Below are positions 1 through 8,873 of a stretch of DNA of 39,327 bases, piece by piece. The notes under the pieces were generated by a model that did no database searches, was not told the origin of the DNA, and saw only the letters and a program-made list of their open reading frames with translations. The DNA lies in NCBI RefSeq assembly GCF_001690355.1, contig NZ_LZHG01000046.1:1-39327 (forward strand), given 5' to 3'. Numbering within the stretch: position 1 is the stretch's first letter; each line of letters begins with the position of its first letter. This DNA comes from Gilliamella sp. Choc4-2. GTDB taxonomy: Bacteria > Pseudomonadota > Gammaproteobacteria > Enterobacterales > Orbaceae. The position numbers and the translations under genes are program-made.

Positions 1-175
1 CCTCCAGCTCCTTTAAGCGTTTGATATCCGAAGTTTCCATTCCGCCGTATTTTTCTCGCCATTTATAGAAAGTTGAATTACCCATGCCATATTTACGGCA
101 CAGTTCTTTAACCGGAATACCCGCTTCAGCTTCTTTTAAAATAGCGACGATTTGATGTTCAGTCATTTTTTTCAT
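1..175 (-). CDS. IS3-family transposase OrfA, partial
   Basis: The visible 58 residues start MKKMTEHQIVAILKEAEAG and contain a helix-turn-helix of the Tra8/IS911 OrfA type: CRKYGMGNSTFYKWREKYGG, followed by the start of a coiled coil (IKRLKELE). This part of OrfA binds the element ends; the catalytic DDE domain is in OrfB, which is outside the window. The ATG at 175 was chosen because an AGGGGA ribosome-binding site lies about 9 nt upstream. Whether the full element is intact cannot be judged. Confidence 0.85.
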   Translation of the reverse strand, partial: MKKMTEHQIVAILKEAEAGIPVKELCRKYGMGNSTFYKWREKYGGMETSDIKRLKELE

Positions 176-249
176 AATTAAATCCCCTTTTACTTTTATC
201 ATAGAGAATTTTCTACTTTTTTGCTGTACTATTTTAGGGGGGTAGTTAC
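1..249 (-). mobile_element. IS3-family insertion sequence, 5' end only (cut by window edge)
   Basis: The minus strand carries an IS3-type orfA from 175 down to the window edge. Between orfA and about position 249 lies a C-rich end which, read on the minus strand, begins TGTAACTACCCCCC. A C/G-rich tip starting TG is typical of the IS407-like group of IS3 elements. The other end, orfB and the target duplication lie outside the window, so the outer boundary near 249 is inferred. Confidence 0.7.
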
Positions 250-290
250 AATAATAAGTTATAATATTGATATGTTTGCAAAAAAATAAA

Positions 291-325
291 TGAAATTTAA
301 TTCACAAAAAGTGAATAAAAATTCA
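291..325 (+). promoter_or_regulatory. Tandem ArgR boxes upstream of argC
   Basis: Two sites fit the ArgR half-site pattern TGAAT-N4-ATTCA. The first is TGAAATTTAATTCA at 291-304 (9 of 10 conserved positions). The second is TGAATAAAAATTCA at 312-325 (10 of 10, a perfect palindrome). Their centres, 297.5 and 318.5, are exactly 21 bp apart, the spacing used by the hexameric E. coli ArgR. A possible promoter overlaps the second box: -35 TTCATT at 322-327 and -10 TATAAA at 346-351, spacing 18. Arginine-dependent repression of argC and probably of the genes behind it is inferred. Confidence 0.85.
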
Positions 326-400
326 TTTTATGCTTGTAATAGCCTTATAAATAACCTACTATATGCACATTATTGCATAAAAAATAGATAAGGGTAGGGT

Positions 401-1411
401 ATGTTAAAAGCAATTATTGTTGGTGCAAGTGGTTATGCTGGGGCAAAATTAGCTTATTATTTATACAAGCATTCGCATATACAACTTATTGCTTTAACTG
501 TGTCTGAAAACAGCCAAGACGGTGGTAAGCTTATTTCTGATTATGATTTACACCCTCAGTTAAAAGGTGTTGTTGACTTACCACTTATTGCCACTGCTGA
601 TTATTCTTCCTATATCAATGATCTTGATATTGTTTTTTTAGCTACTGAACATGCTATCAGCCATAATATAGCTCCTTATTTTTTAGAACATGGTTGTACA
701 GTTTTTGATTTGTCGGGTGCGTTTAGAGTTAATTCGGCTAGTTTTTATACCGACTATTATGGTTTTACCCATCAGTATCCAAAATGGTTAGATAAAGCAG
801 TTTATGGTTTAGCAGAGTGGAATAGTGAACAAATTAAAAAGGCACAACTTATTGCTGTACCAGGATGTTACCCTACAGCATCACAATTACCACTAAAACC
901 ATTAATTGAGGAGGGGCTACTAGATAATTCACAATGGCCTGTTATTAATGCTGTAAGTGGGGTGAGTGGATCAGGTCGAAAACCTTCGTATAATAATATA
1001 TTTTGTGAAGTAAGTTTACATGCTTATGGACTTTTTACGCATCGACACCAACCAGAAATTGCAACACATTTAGGTCAAGAAGTGATCTTTACACCTCATT
1101 TAGGCAGTTTTAAACAAGGTATCCACGCCACAATTACTTGTCGAGTAAAAGAAGGTGTAACATCACAAGATATCCTCAAAGCTTTAAATAAATATTACCA
1201 AAATAAACCTTTGATTAGAATTTATCAAAAAGATTGGCCAGCGTTAAAATCTGTCATTGGTCTGCCTTATTGTGATATTGGATTTGTATTGAAAGATCGT
1301 CATTTAATATTAATTTCTGTTGAAGATAATTTATTAAAAGGCGCAGCAGCACAAGCTGTGCAGTGTATGAACATTCGATATAATTTTGATGAAACCACAT
1401 CACTATTATAA
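401..1411 (+). CDS. argC: N-acetyl-gamma-glutamyl-phosphate reductase
   Basis: Third step of arginine synthesis: NADPH-dependent reduction of N-acetylglutamyl phosphate to the semialdehyde, in the cytoplasm. The 336-residue protein has the usual family length. It starts with a nucleotide-binding Rossmann motif (GASGYAG, residues 8-14), carries the active-site cysteine in PGCYPTA (Cys156) and the conserved HRHQPEI segment. The ATG at 401 follows a GGGTAGGG ribosome-binding site. It is the first gene after two ArgR boxes and heads argC-argB-argG-argH, all on the plus strand. No argA, argD, argE or argF lies nearby, so the rest of the pathway must be elsewhere. Confidence 0.97.
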   Translation: MLKAIIVGASGYAGAKLAYYLYKHSHIQLIALTVSENSQDGGKLISDYDLHPQLKGVVDLPLIATADYSSYINDLDIVFLATEHAISHNIAPYFLEHGCTVFDLSGAFRVNSASFYTDYYGFTHQYPKWLDKAVYGLAEWNSEQIKKAQLIAVPGCYPTASQLPLKPLIEEGLLDNSQWPVINAVSGVSGSGRKPSYNNIFCEVSLHAYGLFTHRHQPEIATHLGQEVIFTPHLGSFKQGIHATITCRVKEGVTSQDILKALNKYYQNKPLIRIYQKDWPALKSVIGLPYCDIGFVLKDRHLILISVEDNLLKGAAAQAVQCMNIRYNFDETTSLL

Positions 1412-1489
1412 AAATGAGTAAATTATTTCTAAACTCTGTACAAAAATTTTTAATGAATTAAAAGTAGGTTAAATTAATAGGAAACTAAA

Positions 1490-2269
1490 ATGAAACCATT
1501 AATTATAAAGCTTGGTGGTGTATTACTTGATAACAAAGATGCCTTAAGTAAATTATTTGACGTTATTAGTGAGTACAAAAAAAATTTTCAACGATCATTA
1601 ATTATTGTTCATGGTGGTGGTACGGTAGTTGATTCGTTAATGGATAGGCTTTCTTTACCCGTAGTCCGTCGCAATGGATTACGTGTAACTCCTGCAGATC
1701 AAATTGACGTTATTGTTGGTAGCCTTGCTGGCAGTGCCAATACTACTTTATTGTCAGAAGCAAAAAAACAGCAAATAGCAAGTGTAGGACTTTGTTTAGC
1801 TGATGGTAATAGTGTAGAAGTTAAACAAATTTCAGAAGATTTAGGCTATGTTGGTGAAGCTAAAGCTGGCGATCCTACATTAATCAATCTACTTATTAAT
1901 TCGGGTTACCTTCCCATTATTAGCTCGATTGGTATTACCCATGCGGGACAAATGATGAATGTTAATGCCGATCACGCAGCGGTAGCGCTAGCTAAGACCT
2001 TAAATGCTGATTTAATATTATTGTCTGATGTAGTTGGCGTACTTGACGAAAACAAACAACGCATTGAATCATTAACGCAATCGCAAGCGGATCAACTGAT
2101 TGCTAAAGGTGTTATTACAGACGGTATGGTCGTTAAAGTGAATTCAGCTTTCGAAGCCGCCAAGGCCTTAGGGCGACCAATTGATATTGCTAGTTGGAAA
2201 GAATCCCACCAACTCATCGAATTATTTAACGGGCAATCAGGCTCTACAGGCACAAGAATCATTGCTTAG
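1490..2269 (+). CDS. argB: Acetylglutamate kinase
   Basis: Phosphorylates N-acetylglutamate with ATP, the step before ArgC. The 259-residue protein belongs to the amino-acid kinase family. It shows an N-terminal KLGGVLLDN phosphate-binding stretch, HGGG near residue 41, the substrate-binding RRNGLRVT region, and NVNADHAA in the C-terminal half. The length matches the short enterobacterial ArgB, which is usually not feedback-inhibited. It lies 78 bp after argC with an AGGAAAC ribosome-binding site. No separate ArgR box is visible in that gap, so it is probably co-transcribed with argC. Confidence 0.97.
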   Translation: MKPLIIKLGGVLLDNKDALSKLFDVISEYKKNFQRSLIIVHGGGTVVDSLMDRLSLPVVRRNGLRVTPADQIDVIVGSLAGSANTTLLSEAKKQQIASVGLCLADGNSVEVKQISEDLGYVGEAKAGDPTLINLLINSGYLPIISSIGITHAGQMMNVNADHAAVALAKTLNADLILLSDVVGVLDENKQRIESLTQSQADQLIAKGVITDGMVVKVNSAFEAAKALGRPIDIASWKESHQLIELFNGQSGSTGTRIIA

Positions 2270-2371
2270 ATATTGATCAGCTAGTATATTAAGCTAGTTA
2301 TCTATATTTAATGATTAATAAAAAAGTTTTTAACTCATTTTTATCGTCAGTTAATTTAGAAAGGGTATAAC

Positions 2372-3616
2372 ATGAAAAAAAGTGGAACAAAAAAGGTTGT
2401 ATTGGCTTATTCAGGTGGTTTGGATACATCAGCAATTATTCCTTGGTTGAAAGAAAATTATGGTGGATGTGAAGTTTATGCCTTTGTTGCTAATGTAGGT
2501 CAAGATCCAAAAGAACTAAAAGATGTAGAAAAAAAGGCTAAAGCATCGGGTGCAATTGCTTGTAAAGTTGTTGATTTAAGAGAAGAATTTGTTAAAGATT
2601 ACGTATATCCGGTCTTAAAAACAGGGGCCTTATACGAAGGAACTTATTATCTTGGTACCTCCATGGCTCGTCCAATTATTGCAAAAGCGCAAGTTGAATA
2701 TGCATTAGAGGTTGGAGCTGATACACTCTGTCATGGAGCAACTGGTAAAGGTAATGATCAAGTGCGCTTTGAAACAACCTATACTGCGCTTGCTCCACAA
2801 CTTAAAGTGATTGCGCCTTGGCGTGAATGGGATCTGCGTTCACGCGAAGCATTAATTGATTATTTAAAAGTTCGTAAAATTCCAACAACTGCAACCGTTG
2901 AAAAAATTTACAGCCGTGACGAAAACGCATGGCATATCTCCACTGAAGGTGGTGTGTTAGAAAGCACATGGAACCAAGCTAATACAGATTGCTGGGCTTG
3001 GACTGTTTCGCCAGAAGATGCTCCAAACCAACCAGAATTAGTAACCATTGGTATTGAAAAAGGTGAAGTGGTTTCAGTAAATGGGAAAAAATTATCACCA
3101 TATAACTGTGTTGCAACATTAAATAAAATTGGTGCAAAACATGGTGTTGGTCGAGTTGATATTATTGAAAATCGCTTAGTCGGTATCAAATCGCGTGGTT
3201 GTTATGAAACGCCTGGCGGCACAATAATGATGACAGCATTACGTGGTTTAGAACAATTAATATTAGACCGTGACAGCTTTAAATGGCGTGAACAACTAGG
3301 TATTGAAATGGCTTATGTTGTTTATGATGGACGCTGGTTTGCACCATATCGTCGATCAATTCAAGCTGCGGCTGAAGTTTTGGCACAAGACATGACGGGG
3401 GAAGTAGTGGTTAAACTTTATAAAGGTAATGCAACTGCCGTGCAAAAGAAATCACCAAATAGTTTATATAATGAAGAATTTGCTACATTTGGTGAAGATG
3501 AAGTTTATGATCATAGTCATGCAGGTGGATTTATTCGTCTATTTTCATTGTCATCACGCATACGTGCTTTAAATGAGAAACAGCAAAAACATACTGCTAA
3601 AAAAGCGAAAAACTAA
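2372..3616 (+). CDS. argG: Argininosuccinate synthase
   Basis: Joins citrulline and aspartate using ATP to form argininosuccinate. The N-terminal P-loop of the N-type ATP pyrophosphatase family is clear (AYSGGLDTS, about residues 12-20), followed by STSMARP-like GTSMARP and the [13 protein letters not shown] stretch that contacts citrulline and aspartate. At 414 residues it has the shorter (type 1) length rather than the roughly 447-residue E. coli form. The C-terminus is lysine-rich. It follows argB by about 100 bp with an AAAGGG ribosome-binding site and is followed by a strong hairpin terminator. Confidence 0.97.
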   Translation: MKKSGTKKVVLAYSGGLDTSAIIPWLKENYGGCEVYAFVANVGQDPKELKDVEKKAKASGAIACKVVDLREEFVKDYVYPVLKTGALYEGTYYLGTSMARPIIAKAQVEYALEVGADTLCHGATGKGNDQVRFETTYTALAPQLKVIAPWREWDLRSREALIDYLKVRKIPTTATVEKIYSRDENAWHISTEGGVLESTWNQANTDCWAWTVSPEDAPNQPELVTIGIEKGEVVSVNGKKLSPYNCVATLNKIGAKHGVGRVDIIENRLVGIKSRGCYETPGGTIMMTALRGLEQLILDRDSFKWREQLGIEMAYVVYDGRWFAPYRRSIQAAAEVLAQDMTGEVVVKLYKGNATAVQKKSPNSLYNEEFATFGEDEVYDHSHAGGFIRLFSLSSRIRALNEKQQKHTAKKAKN

Positions 3617-3650
3617 ACGCCAATTTGCAAATAAAATAGCGTTAATAATA

Positions 3651-3684
3651 AATATATACAGGCAACGTCCTGTATATATTATTT
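3651..3684 (+). terminator. Intrinsic terminator after argG
   Basis: A perfect 12-bp stem (AATATATACAGG at 3651-3662 and its complement at 3669-3680) closes a 6-nt loop and runs into ATTTTTATT. It separates argG from argH, so argH probably has some transcription of its own. Confidence 0.75.
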
Positions 3685-3796
3685 TTATTCTTGATTAAAT
3701 TTAATTTTATTATAAAAATAAATATATAAAACAAAATTGAAATTGTATAGTTAATCATTAAGATAACATTCATATTAAGATAATATTGAGGTAATT

Positions 3797-5170
3797 ATGG
3801 CATTATGGGGTGGGCGTTTTAGCCAAAAAGCAGATCAACGATTTAAGCATTTTAATGATTCATTGCGCTTTGATTATCGTCTTGCAGAGCAAGATATCAT
3901 TGGCTCAATTGCTTGGTCAAAAGCATTGGTGACGGTTAACGTTATATCTTATGATGAACAAAAAAAATTAGAAAAAGCCTTAAATGAATTGTTGTTATTG
4001 GTTAAACAAGATCCTAACCAAATTTTACAAAGTGATGCCGAAGACATACACAGTTGGGTTGAACAAAAACTGATTGAAAAAATTGGCGACTTAGGTAAAA
4101 AATTACACACAGGACGAAGCCGTAATGACCAATCAACAACCGACTTAAAATTATGGTGTAAAGACCAAATTCCTCATTTAATTAATGCGATAAATCATTT
4201 ACGCCAATTACTAGTTACAACCGCTGAACAGTACCAAAAAGCCATTATGCCTGGTTACACCCACTTGCAACGAGCACAACCAATTACATTTGCGCATTGG
4301 TGCTTGGCTTATTTTGAAATGTTAAGTCGTGATGTCAGCCGCTTAGAAGATACATTACAACGTTTAGATGTTAGTCCGTTAGGCTCTGGTGCCTTAGCTG
4401 GAACTGCCTATCCAATGGATCGTGAGCAATTGGCTCATTGGTTAGGGTTTGCTCAAGCAACGAATAATAGTCTGGATTCGGTGTCTGATCGTGATCACAT
4501 CCTTGAACTATTAAATAATGCCTCAATAGGTATGGTACACCTATCGCGTTTTGCTGAAGATCTTATTATTTTCAATAGTGGTGAAGCCAATTTTGTTGAA
4601 CTATCAGATCGAGTGACTTCAGGATCTTCACTCATGCCACAAAAAAAGAATCCAGATGCATTAGAACTGATTCGTGGCAAAATAGGGCGGGTTGCGGGTG
4701 CATTAACAGGAGCCTTAATGACCTTCAAAGGTTTACCGCTTGCTTATAATAAAGATTTACAAGAAGACAAAGAGCACCTATTTGACGCACTTGATACTTG
4801 GCAAGAATGCTTAGATATGGCCACACTAGTACTCGAGGATATTAAGATTAACTACACAAATTGCCAAGAAGCTGCCAAACAAGGTTATTCTAATGCAACT
4901 GAACTGGCTGATTATTTAGTTGCCAAAGGCATACCGTTTCGTGAGGCTCACCACATTGTTGGTGAAGCAGTTGTTGAGGCTATTGCAAAGCAAAAAGCGC
5001 TCGAAGAACTTTCGCTTGAAGAACTACAAAAATTTAGCCCAGTTATTGATAATGATGTTTATCCAATATTATCGTTAGAATCATGCCTAGCTAAACGCTG
5101 TGCCAAAGGTGGGGTTTCACCACAACAGGTAAAATCAGCGATTGAAGTTGCCAAGCAACAACTTTCATAA
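3797..5170 (+). CDS. argH: Argininosuccinate lyase
   Basis: Splits argininosuccinate into arginine and fumarate, the last step of the pathway. The 457-residue protein is a member of the fumarase/aspartase superfamily and has its signature loop [12 protein letters not shown] (about residues 275-286) holding the catalytic serine. HTGRSRNDQ near residue 105 and the TxxQ.AQP histidine region near residue 155 are also present. ATG 3797 follows TTGAGGT. A terminator separates it from argG, and a poor ArgR-like site lies 40 bp upstream (see rejected items). Confidence 0.97.
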   Translation: MALWGGRFSQKADQRFKHFNDSLRFDYRLAEQDIIGSIAWSKALVTVNVISYDEQKKLEKALNELLLLVKQDPNQILQSDAEDIHSWVEQKLIEKIGDLGKKLHTGRSRNDQSTTDLKLWCKDQIPHLINAINHLRQLLVTTAEQYQKAIMPGYTHLQRAQPITFAHWCLAYFEMLSRDVSRLEDTLQRLDVSPLGSGALAGTAYPMDREQLAHWLGFAQATNNSLDSVSDRDHILELLNNASIGMVHLSRFAEDLIIFNSGEANFVELSDRVTSGSSLMPQKKNPDALELIRGKIGRVAGALTGALMTFKGLPLAYNKDLQEDKEHLFDALDTWQECLDMATLVLEDIKINYTNCQEAAKQGYSNATELADYLVAKGIPFREAHHIVGEAVVEAIAKQKALEELSLEELQKFSPVIDNDVYPILSLESCLAKRCAKGGVSPQQVKSAIEVAKQQLS

Positions 5171-5196
5171 ATAGCTATATTATTCTAATAACAACT

Positions 5197-5221
5197 ATAC
5201 CGGCATTAGCCGGTATTTTTA
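5197..5221 (+). terminator. Intrinsic terminator after argH
   Basis: A perfect 8-bp stem (ATACCGGC at 5197-5204, GCCGGTAT at 5209-5216) with an ATTA loop is followed by a T run. It closes the arginine cluster. Confidence 0.85.
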
Positions 5222-5329
5222 TACTGAAACACATAGTTACCTGAAACTTTTTAACAAAAAATATGATTGTATATCTATTCATACAGTGTAAAAATAGAGT
5301 TCTTTTTGAATGGATCAAAGTGAATTGCA

Positions 5330-6415
5330 ATGAATAAAAGTTATAATTTTAGTGCCGGCCCAGCAAAATTGCCTGCAGATGTATTAAAACAAGTTCAAAC
5401 TGAATTATTAAATTGGCATAATACAGGCGCTTCAGTCATGGAATTAAGCCATAGAGGTAAAGATTTTGACGCCTGTGCTATTGAAGCTACCAACGACCTA
5501 CGAGAAATCTTAAACCTTCCTAACAATTACAAAATTCTCTATTGCCAAGGTGGTGCCAGAGCACAATTTGCTGCTGTTCCATTAAATATTTTAGGGAATA
5601 AAACCAGTGCCGACTATATTAATAGTGGTTATTGGAGCCAATGCGCAATCAAAGAAGCCAGCAAATATTGTCAAGTGAATGAACAAAATGTTGTTATCAA
5701 ACAAAACGGACTAACGTTGGTTAAATCTATGTCAGAGTGGCAATTAAATGATGACACAGCTTATGTACACTATTGTCCAAATGAAACCATCGACGGTGTT
5801 CAGATTTTTGAAGAGCCTAATTTTGATAACAAAACTGTTGTTGCCGACTTATCTTCATGCATTTTATCACAACCTATTGACATAAGCAGATACGGTATCA
5901 TTTATGCTGGCGCACAAAAAAACATTGGTCCATCAGGTATCACTATAGTTATTGTGCGTGAAGATCTAATTGGCTATGCACAAAAAATCTTACCATCAGT
6001 ATTAGACTACAAAATTTTATTAGACAATGACTCTATGTTTAATACACCGCCTACATTTGCATGGTACATGTCTGGTTTGGTGTTTAAATGGATCAAAAAA
6101 CTTGGTGGGCTAAAAGCAATGCAACAACGAAACCAAGCTAAAGCACAATTACTATATCAATTCATCGACCAATCTGATTTTTATCGAAATAATGTTGCAG
6201 CAGTTAATCGGTCAATTATGAATGTTACCTTCTTATCACCAAATGAAGAGTTGGATAAAAAATTTGTAAGCGAAGCAACTCAAGCTAACATTATCGGCAT
6301 CAAAGGTCACAGAATTGCAGGTGGAATGCGTGCATCTATTTATAATGCGATGGATCAAGAAGGCGTCAATTATTTAATTGATTTTATGCAGCAATTTGAA
6401 AAACAACATGGTTAA
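5330..6415 (+). CDS. serC: Phosphoserine aminotransferase
   Basis: PLP enzyme converting 3-phosphohydroxypyruvate to phosphoserine; it also serves pyridoxine synthesis (3-hydroxy-4-phosphohydroxythreonine). The 361 residues match the family length. The N-terminus [10 protein letters not shown] is the SerC signature, and the cofactor lysine is Lys197 in [17 protein letters not shown]-like [10 protein letters not shown] near the end binds the substrate phosphate. The ATG at 5330 has only a weak ribosome-binding site (AAAGTGA). In E. coli serC is followed by aroA; here a terminator follows and the gene is a single unit. Confidence 0.96.
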   Translation: MNKSYNFSAGPAKLPADVLKQVQTELLNWHNTGASVMELSHRGKDFDACAIEATNDLREILNLPNNYKILYCQGGARAQFAAVPLNILGNKTSADYINSGYWSQCAIKEASKYCQVNEQNVVIKQNGLTLVKSMSEWQLNDDTAYVHYCPNETIDGVQIFEEPNFDNKTVVADLSSCILSQPIDISRYGIIYAGAQKNIGPSGITIVIVREDLIGYAQKILPSVLDYKILLDNDSMFNTPPTFAWYMSGLVFKWIKKLGGLKAMQQRNQAKAQLLYQFIDQSDFYRNNVAAVNRSIMNVTFLSPNEELDKKFVSEATQANIIGIKGHRIAGGMRASIYNAMDQEGVNYLIDFMQQFEKQHG

Positions 6416-6446
6416 TTTAAGATCATACTAAGAATTATAAATAATA

Positions 6447-6475
6447 AAACAGGAGGTCAAACCTCCTGTTTTTTT
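6447..6475. terminator. Bidirectional terminator between serC and the lipoprotein gene
   Basis: An 11-bp perfect stem (AAACAGGAGGT at 6447-6457, ACCTCCTGTTT at 6461-6471) with a CAA loop is followed by T residues on the plus strand and by TTATTATTT on the minus strand. It lies between convergent genes and can serve both. Confidence 0.9.
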
Positions 6476-6488
6476 GTTTAGTTACACA

Positions 6489-6848
6489 TCATTTACAACG
6501 ATAAACCTCACCAACCATAATTGCATCTGTTGGCGCAATATCTGAAATATACTTCATAGACGCATCTTGAGCATTATAAATTACATTGCCCCCCATAGCA
6601 GCTGCATTATTCATTAGTTCTGTTGCTGCATCGCGAATAAGTTCACTATGTGTTTTAAGACCAGAAAAGAAGCTACTACGGCGTCCTTCGGCTTTACCCA
6701 ATAATTGACAAGAAGCAGCAGGTTTAGTATCGATGAATTGAACATGACTACCGGCAGAAGTAAGTTGATGATTAGAGTTGCTACAAGCACTTAAAAGCAA
6801 AGTTGTTGATATTGTAACACCAATAACTAGCGATTTTTTAATAAACAT
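6489..6848 (-). CDS. DUF4156 lipoprotein (YjeI-like)
   Basis: A 119-residue predicted lipoprotein of unknown function. The N-terminus has two lysines, a hydrophobic stretch and the lipobox LSAC (Cys22), so it should be lipidated and membrane-anchored. The mature part has the DUF4156 pattern: a Cys in PAASCQLLG, the NNAAAMGGNVIYNA segment and a C-terminal GEVYRCK with a second conserved cysteine. It resembles E. coli YjeI from memory. It converges on serC and is a single gene. Confidence 0.85.
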   Translation of the reverse strand: MFIKKSLVIGVTISTTLLLSACSNSNHQLTSAGSHVQFIDTKPAASCQLLGKAEGRRSSFFSGLKTHSELIRDAATELMNNAAAMGGNVIYNAQDASMKYISDIAPTDAIMVGEVYRCK

Positions 6849-7016
6849 AAAATTTCCTCATCCAATATAACAAATAGCTTAACTTATTGTATCAGTTTAG
6901 TTAAACAAAGAATATCAGTAATTAAGTTTGCACAAAATCCAATAAAATGAAGGTTAATAAATAATCAAACCAACCTATTTTATTAATTAACTATAGCAAA
7001 TTCGATTTAACTCTAT

Positions 7017-7022
7017 TATAAT
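7017..7022 (+). promoter_or_regulatory. Probable -10 box of the tRNA-Ile2 promoter
   Basis: A TATAAT hexamer lies 33 bp before the mature tRNA and is followed at once by CGC, a G/C-rich discriminator usual for tRNA promoters. The -35 region (TAGCAA at 6994-6999, 17-bp spacing) is only a fair match. Confidence 0.5.
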
Positions 7023-7055
7023 CGCAAACCTACTAATTCAGTAGCACATCAAAAT

Positions 7056-7132
7056 GGCCCCTTAGCTCAGTTGGTCAGAGCAGTCGACTCATAATCGATT
7101 GGTCACTGGTTCAAGTCCAGTAGGGGCCACCA
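7056..7132 (+). tRNA. ileX: tRNA-Ile2 (anticodon CAU, lysidine-modified type)
   Basis: A 77-nt cloverleaf with encoded CCA. The acceptor stem GGCCCCT/AGGGGCC matches tRNA-Ile2 rather than elongator or initiator tRNA-Met, which share the CAU anticodon (7090-7092). By analogy with E. coli ileX, the wobble C would be converted to lysidine by TilS to read AUA. The 3' end is the integration site of the element that follows; the complete tRNA is preserved on the integrase side. Confidence 0.93.
7119..7132 (+). other. attL: tRNA 3' end core of the integrated element
   Basis: The last 14 nt of tRNA-Ile2 (AGTAGGGGCCACCA) recur at 16187-16200 with one mismatch. It is the left junction, next to the integrase gene, as expected for P4-type integrases. 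Confidence 0.75.
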
Positions 7133-7244
7133 TCGCAAGAATCAAGCAAGATTAAAAACGTTCAAAAAACCTTTATCTAACAGGATTTACCGTTAGTTCA
7201 CAGTTCAACTAGATTCATCTTAATTTAGCTAAATTCAAATTTTT

Positions 7245-7295
7245 ATGTTATATATTATGTTATACGTTTGAATATAACATCGAGATGTATAACAT
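7245..7295. promoter_or_regulatory. Integrase arm-type / operator repeats, left side
   Basis: The octamer ATGTTATA occurs at 7245-7252 and 7257-7264, 12 bp apart. Its inverse TATAACAT occurs at 7273-7280 and 7288-7295, the last copy overlapping the integrase start codon. The same 12-bp-spaced pair occurs at 16103-16122 near the right end. Placement suggests integrase arm sites that may also autoregulate int. Confidence 0.6.
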
Positions 7296-8529
7296 GGCGA
7301 AAATAGTTAAGCCACTTACTGATACCCAAATTAAAAATGCCAAGTCAAAAGAAAAGGATTACACTTTATCTGATGGCGATGGGTTGTATTTGTTGATTAA
7401 AAAGACGGGTTCTAAAATATGGCGTTTTAATTATATTCGCCCATCAACGAAAAAAAGAGCATTAATTAGTTTTGGCCATTATCCTCAAGTTAGTTTAGTT
7501 GATGCTAGGACTCTTCGTAATGAGTCAAGAGATTTGATTAGACAAAATAGAGATCCATTAGAAAAAGAACTAATTGATAATAATAAGGGACGAACGCTAA
7601 AAAGTGTGGCCGATGATTGGCTTATATTAGAGAAGTCACAAGGTTATAAAGATGAGACAATCAAAAAAAGCTGGCAGTCACTAGAAAATCATGTTTTCCC
7701 CTATATTGGTAATACACTGATTACGGATATCACTCCGACACTATTTATTAATATATTAGCACCATTAAAAGCAGCTAAAAAATTCGATATGATAAAACGG
7801 GTAATAAGGCGAGTTAATAAGATAATGGATTATGCTGTTAATTATGAATTAATTGAATCTAATAAATTAAGTAAAGTTGGTAAAGTATTTGAAAGCCCAA
7901 CACCTACAAATATGGCAAGTATTCGACCTGGTGAATTACCTGAATTTATGCAAGCCCTATCTTTGGCTAATATAGAACTACAAACCAGATGCTTAATAGA
8001 GTGGCAATTATTAACTATTACAAGATCAAGTGAGGCAGTAGGTGCCTTATGGGAAGAAATAGATATAAAGCAAAGAATTTGGACCATTCCAGCTAGCAAA
8101 ATGAAAATGAAGCGAGATCATATTATTCCTTTACCCCCTCAAGCTATAAAAATACTGGAAATCATGCTACCTATAACTAGTCATAAAGAATTTGTATTCC
8201 CAAGTATGAAAGGTTCTATTAATAAACCTATGAGCAGTCAAACTGTCAATATGGCCATTAAACGGATGGGCTTTGTTGGTTGTCTCGTTTCTCATGGTTT
8301 AAGGTCATTAGCAAGCACAGCATTAAATGAACAAGGCTTTAATCCTGACTTGATAGAGGCTTCTTTGGCTCACGCTGATAAGAACGAAGTTAGACGGATT
8401 TATAACCGAGCAAATTATCTTGAGCAACGCCGTGAATTAATGAATTGGTGGGGCAACTTTGTAGAGCAAGCTAGCCAAGGAAATGTTTCATTATCGGGGA
8501 GTAATGCTTTGAAAACCGTTAATGATTAG
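7294..8529 (+). CDS. int: P4-type tyrosine recombinase (integrase)
   Basis: Site-specific recombinase that would insert and excise the element at tRNA-Ile2. The N-terminal DUF4102 domain (KPLTDTQIKNAK, DGDGLYLLIKKTGSKIWRF) is typical of P4-family integrases. A central SAM-like domain follows, then a catalytic domain with Arg in TITRSSEAV, the SHGLRS box, LAHADKN, and the YNRANYLEQRRELMNWW tail carrying the nucleophilic tyrosine. It is 411 residues from ATG 7294. An upstream in-frame ATG at 7285 would add three residues; 7294 was preferred because GAG lies 9 nt before it and relatives start MAKI. The start region overlaps inverted octamer repeats, suggesting autoregulation. It appears intact. 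Confidence 0.95.
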   Translation: MAKIVKPLTDTQIKNAKSKEKDYTLSDGDGLYLLIKKTGSKIWRFNYIRPSTKKRALISFGHYPQVSLVDARTLRNESRDLIRQNRDPLEKELIDNNKGRTLKSVADDWLILEKSQGYKDETIKKSWQSLENHVFPYIGNTLITDITPTLFINILAPLKAAKKFDMIKRVIRRVNKIMDYAVNYELIESNKLSKVGKVFESPTPTNMASIRPGELPEFMQALSLANIELQTRCLIEWQLLTITRSSEAVGALWEEIDIKQRIWTIPASKMKMKRDHIIPLPPQAIKILEIMLPITSHKEFVFPSMKGSINKPMSSQTVNMAIKRMGFVGCLVSHGLRSLASTALNEQGFNPDLIEASLAHADKNEVRRIYNRANYLEQRRELMNWWGNFVEQASQGNVSLSGSNALKTVND

Positions 8530-8873
8530 TTTTGCCATAGTCATATATTAAGCCAGTCAATCAGACTGGTTTTTTATTTCCCATTTTATATAAGAATTAC
8601 TTTATATATTATTTTTAATAACACTAACAACACTAATAACATAATATAATTGATTTATATATATTTTTTTAAGTGTTATTAAAAGATAATAATAACATAT
8701 ATAACATTAAATTATGTCATTAGGTTTGATTCTAAATCTGTACTGATTTCTAAATGAGAGCCTTTCCTTTGGCTAGCCAGATTTCTCTAAAAGTGACATT
8801 AAAAATACATGTAATTTTATCCAGTGGTGATATAATGTTCAAGGAAGTTCAAATCAGATGATAGGGTTTATTT
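8530..8873. other. Intergenic region with inverted and iteron-like repeats
   Basis: This 344-bp gap has no gene. It holds the integrase terminator and a perfect 13-bp inverted repeat (TTTTAATAACACT at 8613-8625 against 8672-8684). A 9-bp tandem repeat (AACACTAAC, AACACTAAT) is included in 8620-8637. A TATAACAT octamer lies at 8700-8707, like those at the integrase start. Sixteen bases (8621-8636) recur inverted at 15996-16011. Near its right edge TGATATAAT (8828-8836) is an extended -10 element, probably the promoter of the next gene. Confidence 0.6.
8551..8576 (+). terminator. Intrinsic terminator after the integrase gene
   Basis: A short GC stem (CCAGTC at 8553-8558 with GACTGG at 8564-8569, extended by a G-T and an A-T pair) is followed by six T residues. 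Confidence 0.75.

Noticed and set aside
2908-3189. Minus-strand open frame inside argG
   Set aside because: A shadow of the conserved argG frame; no ribosome-binding site and no homology.
3744-3757. TGTATAGTTAATCA as an ArgR box before argH
   Set aside because: It matches 8 of 10 half-site positions but has no partner 21 bp away on either side, so it was not annotated as an operator.
7056-7132. tRNA-Met as identity for the CAU tRNA
   Set aside because: The acceptor stem and the body match tRNA-Ile2 (ileX) of E. coli much better than either tRNA-Met.
8613-8707. CRISPR-like repeats in the gap after the integrase
   Set aside because: The repeats are 9-13 bp, without regular spacers or cas genes; they fit iterons or operator sites.
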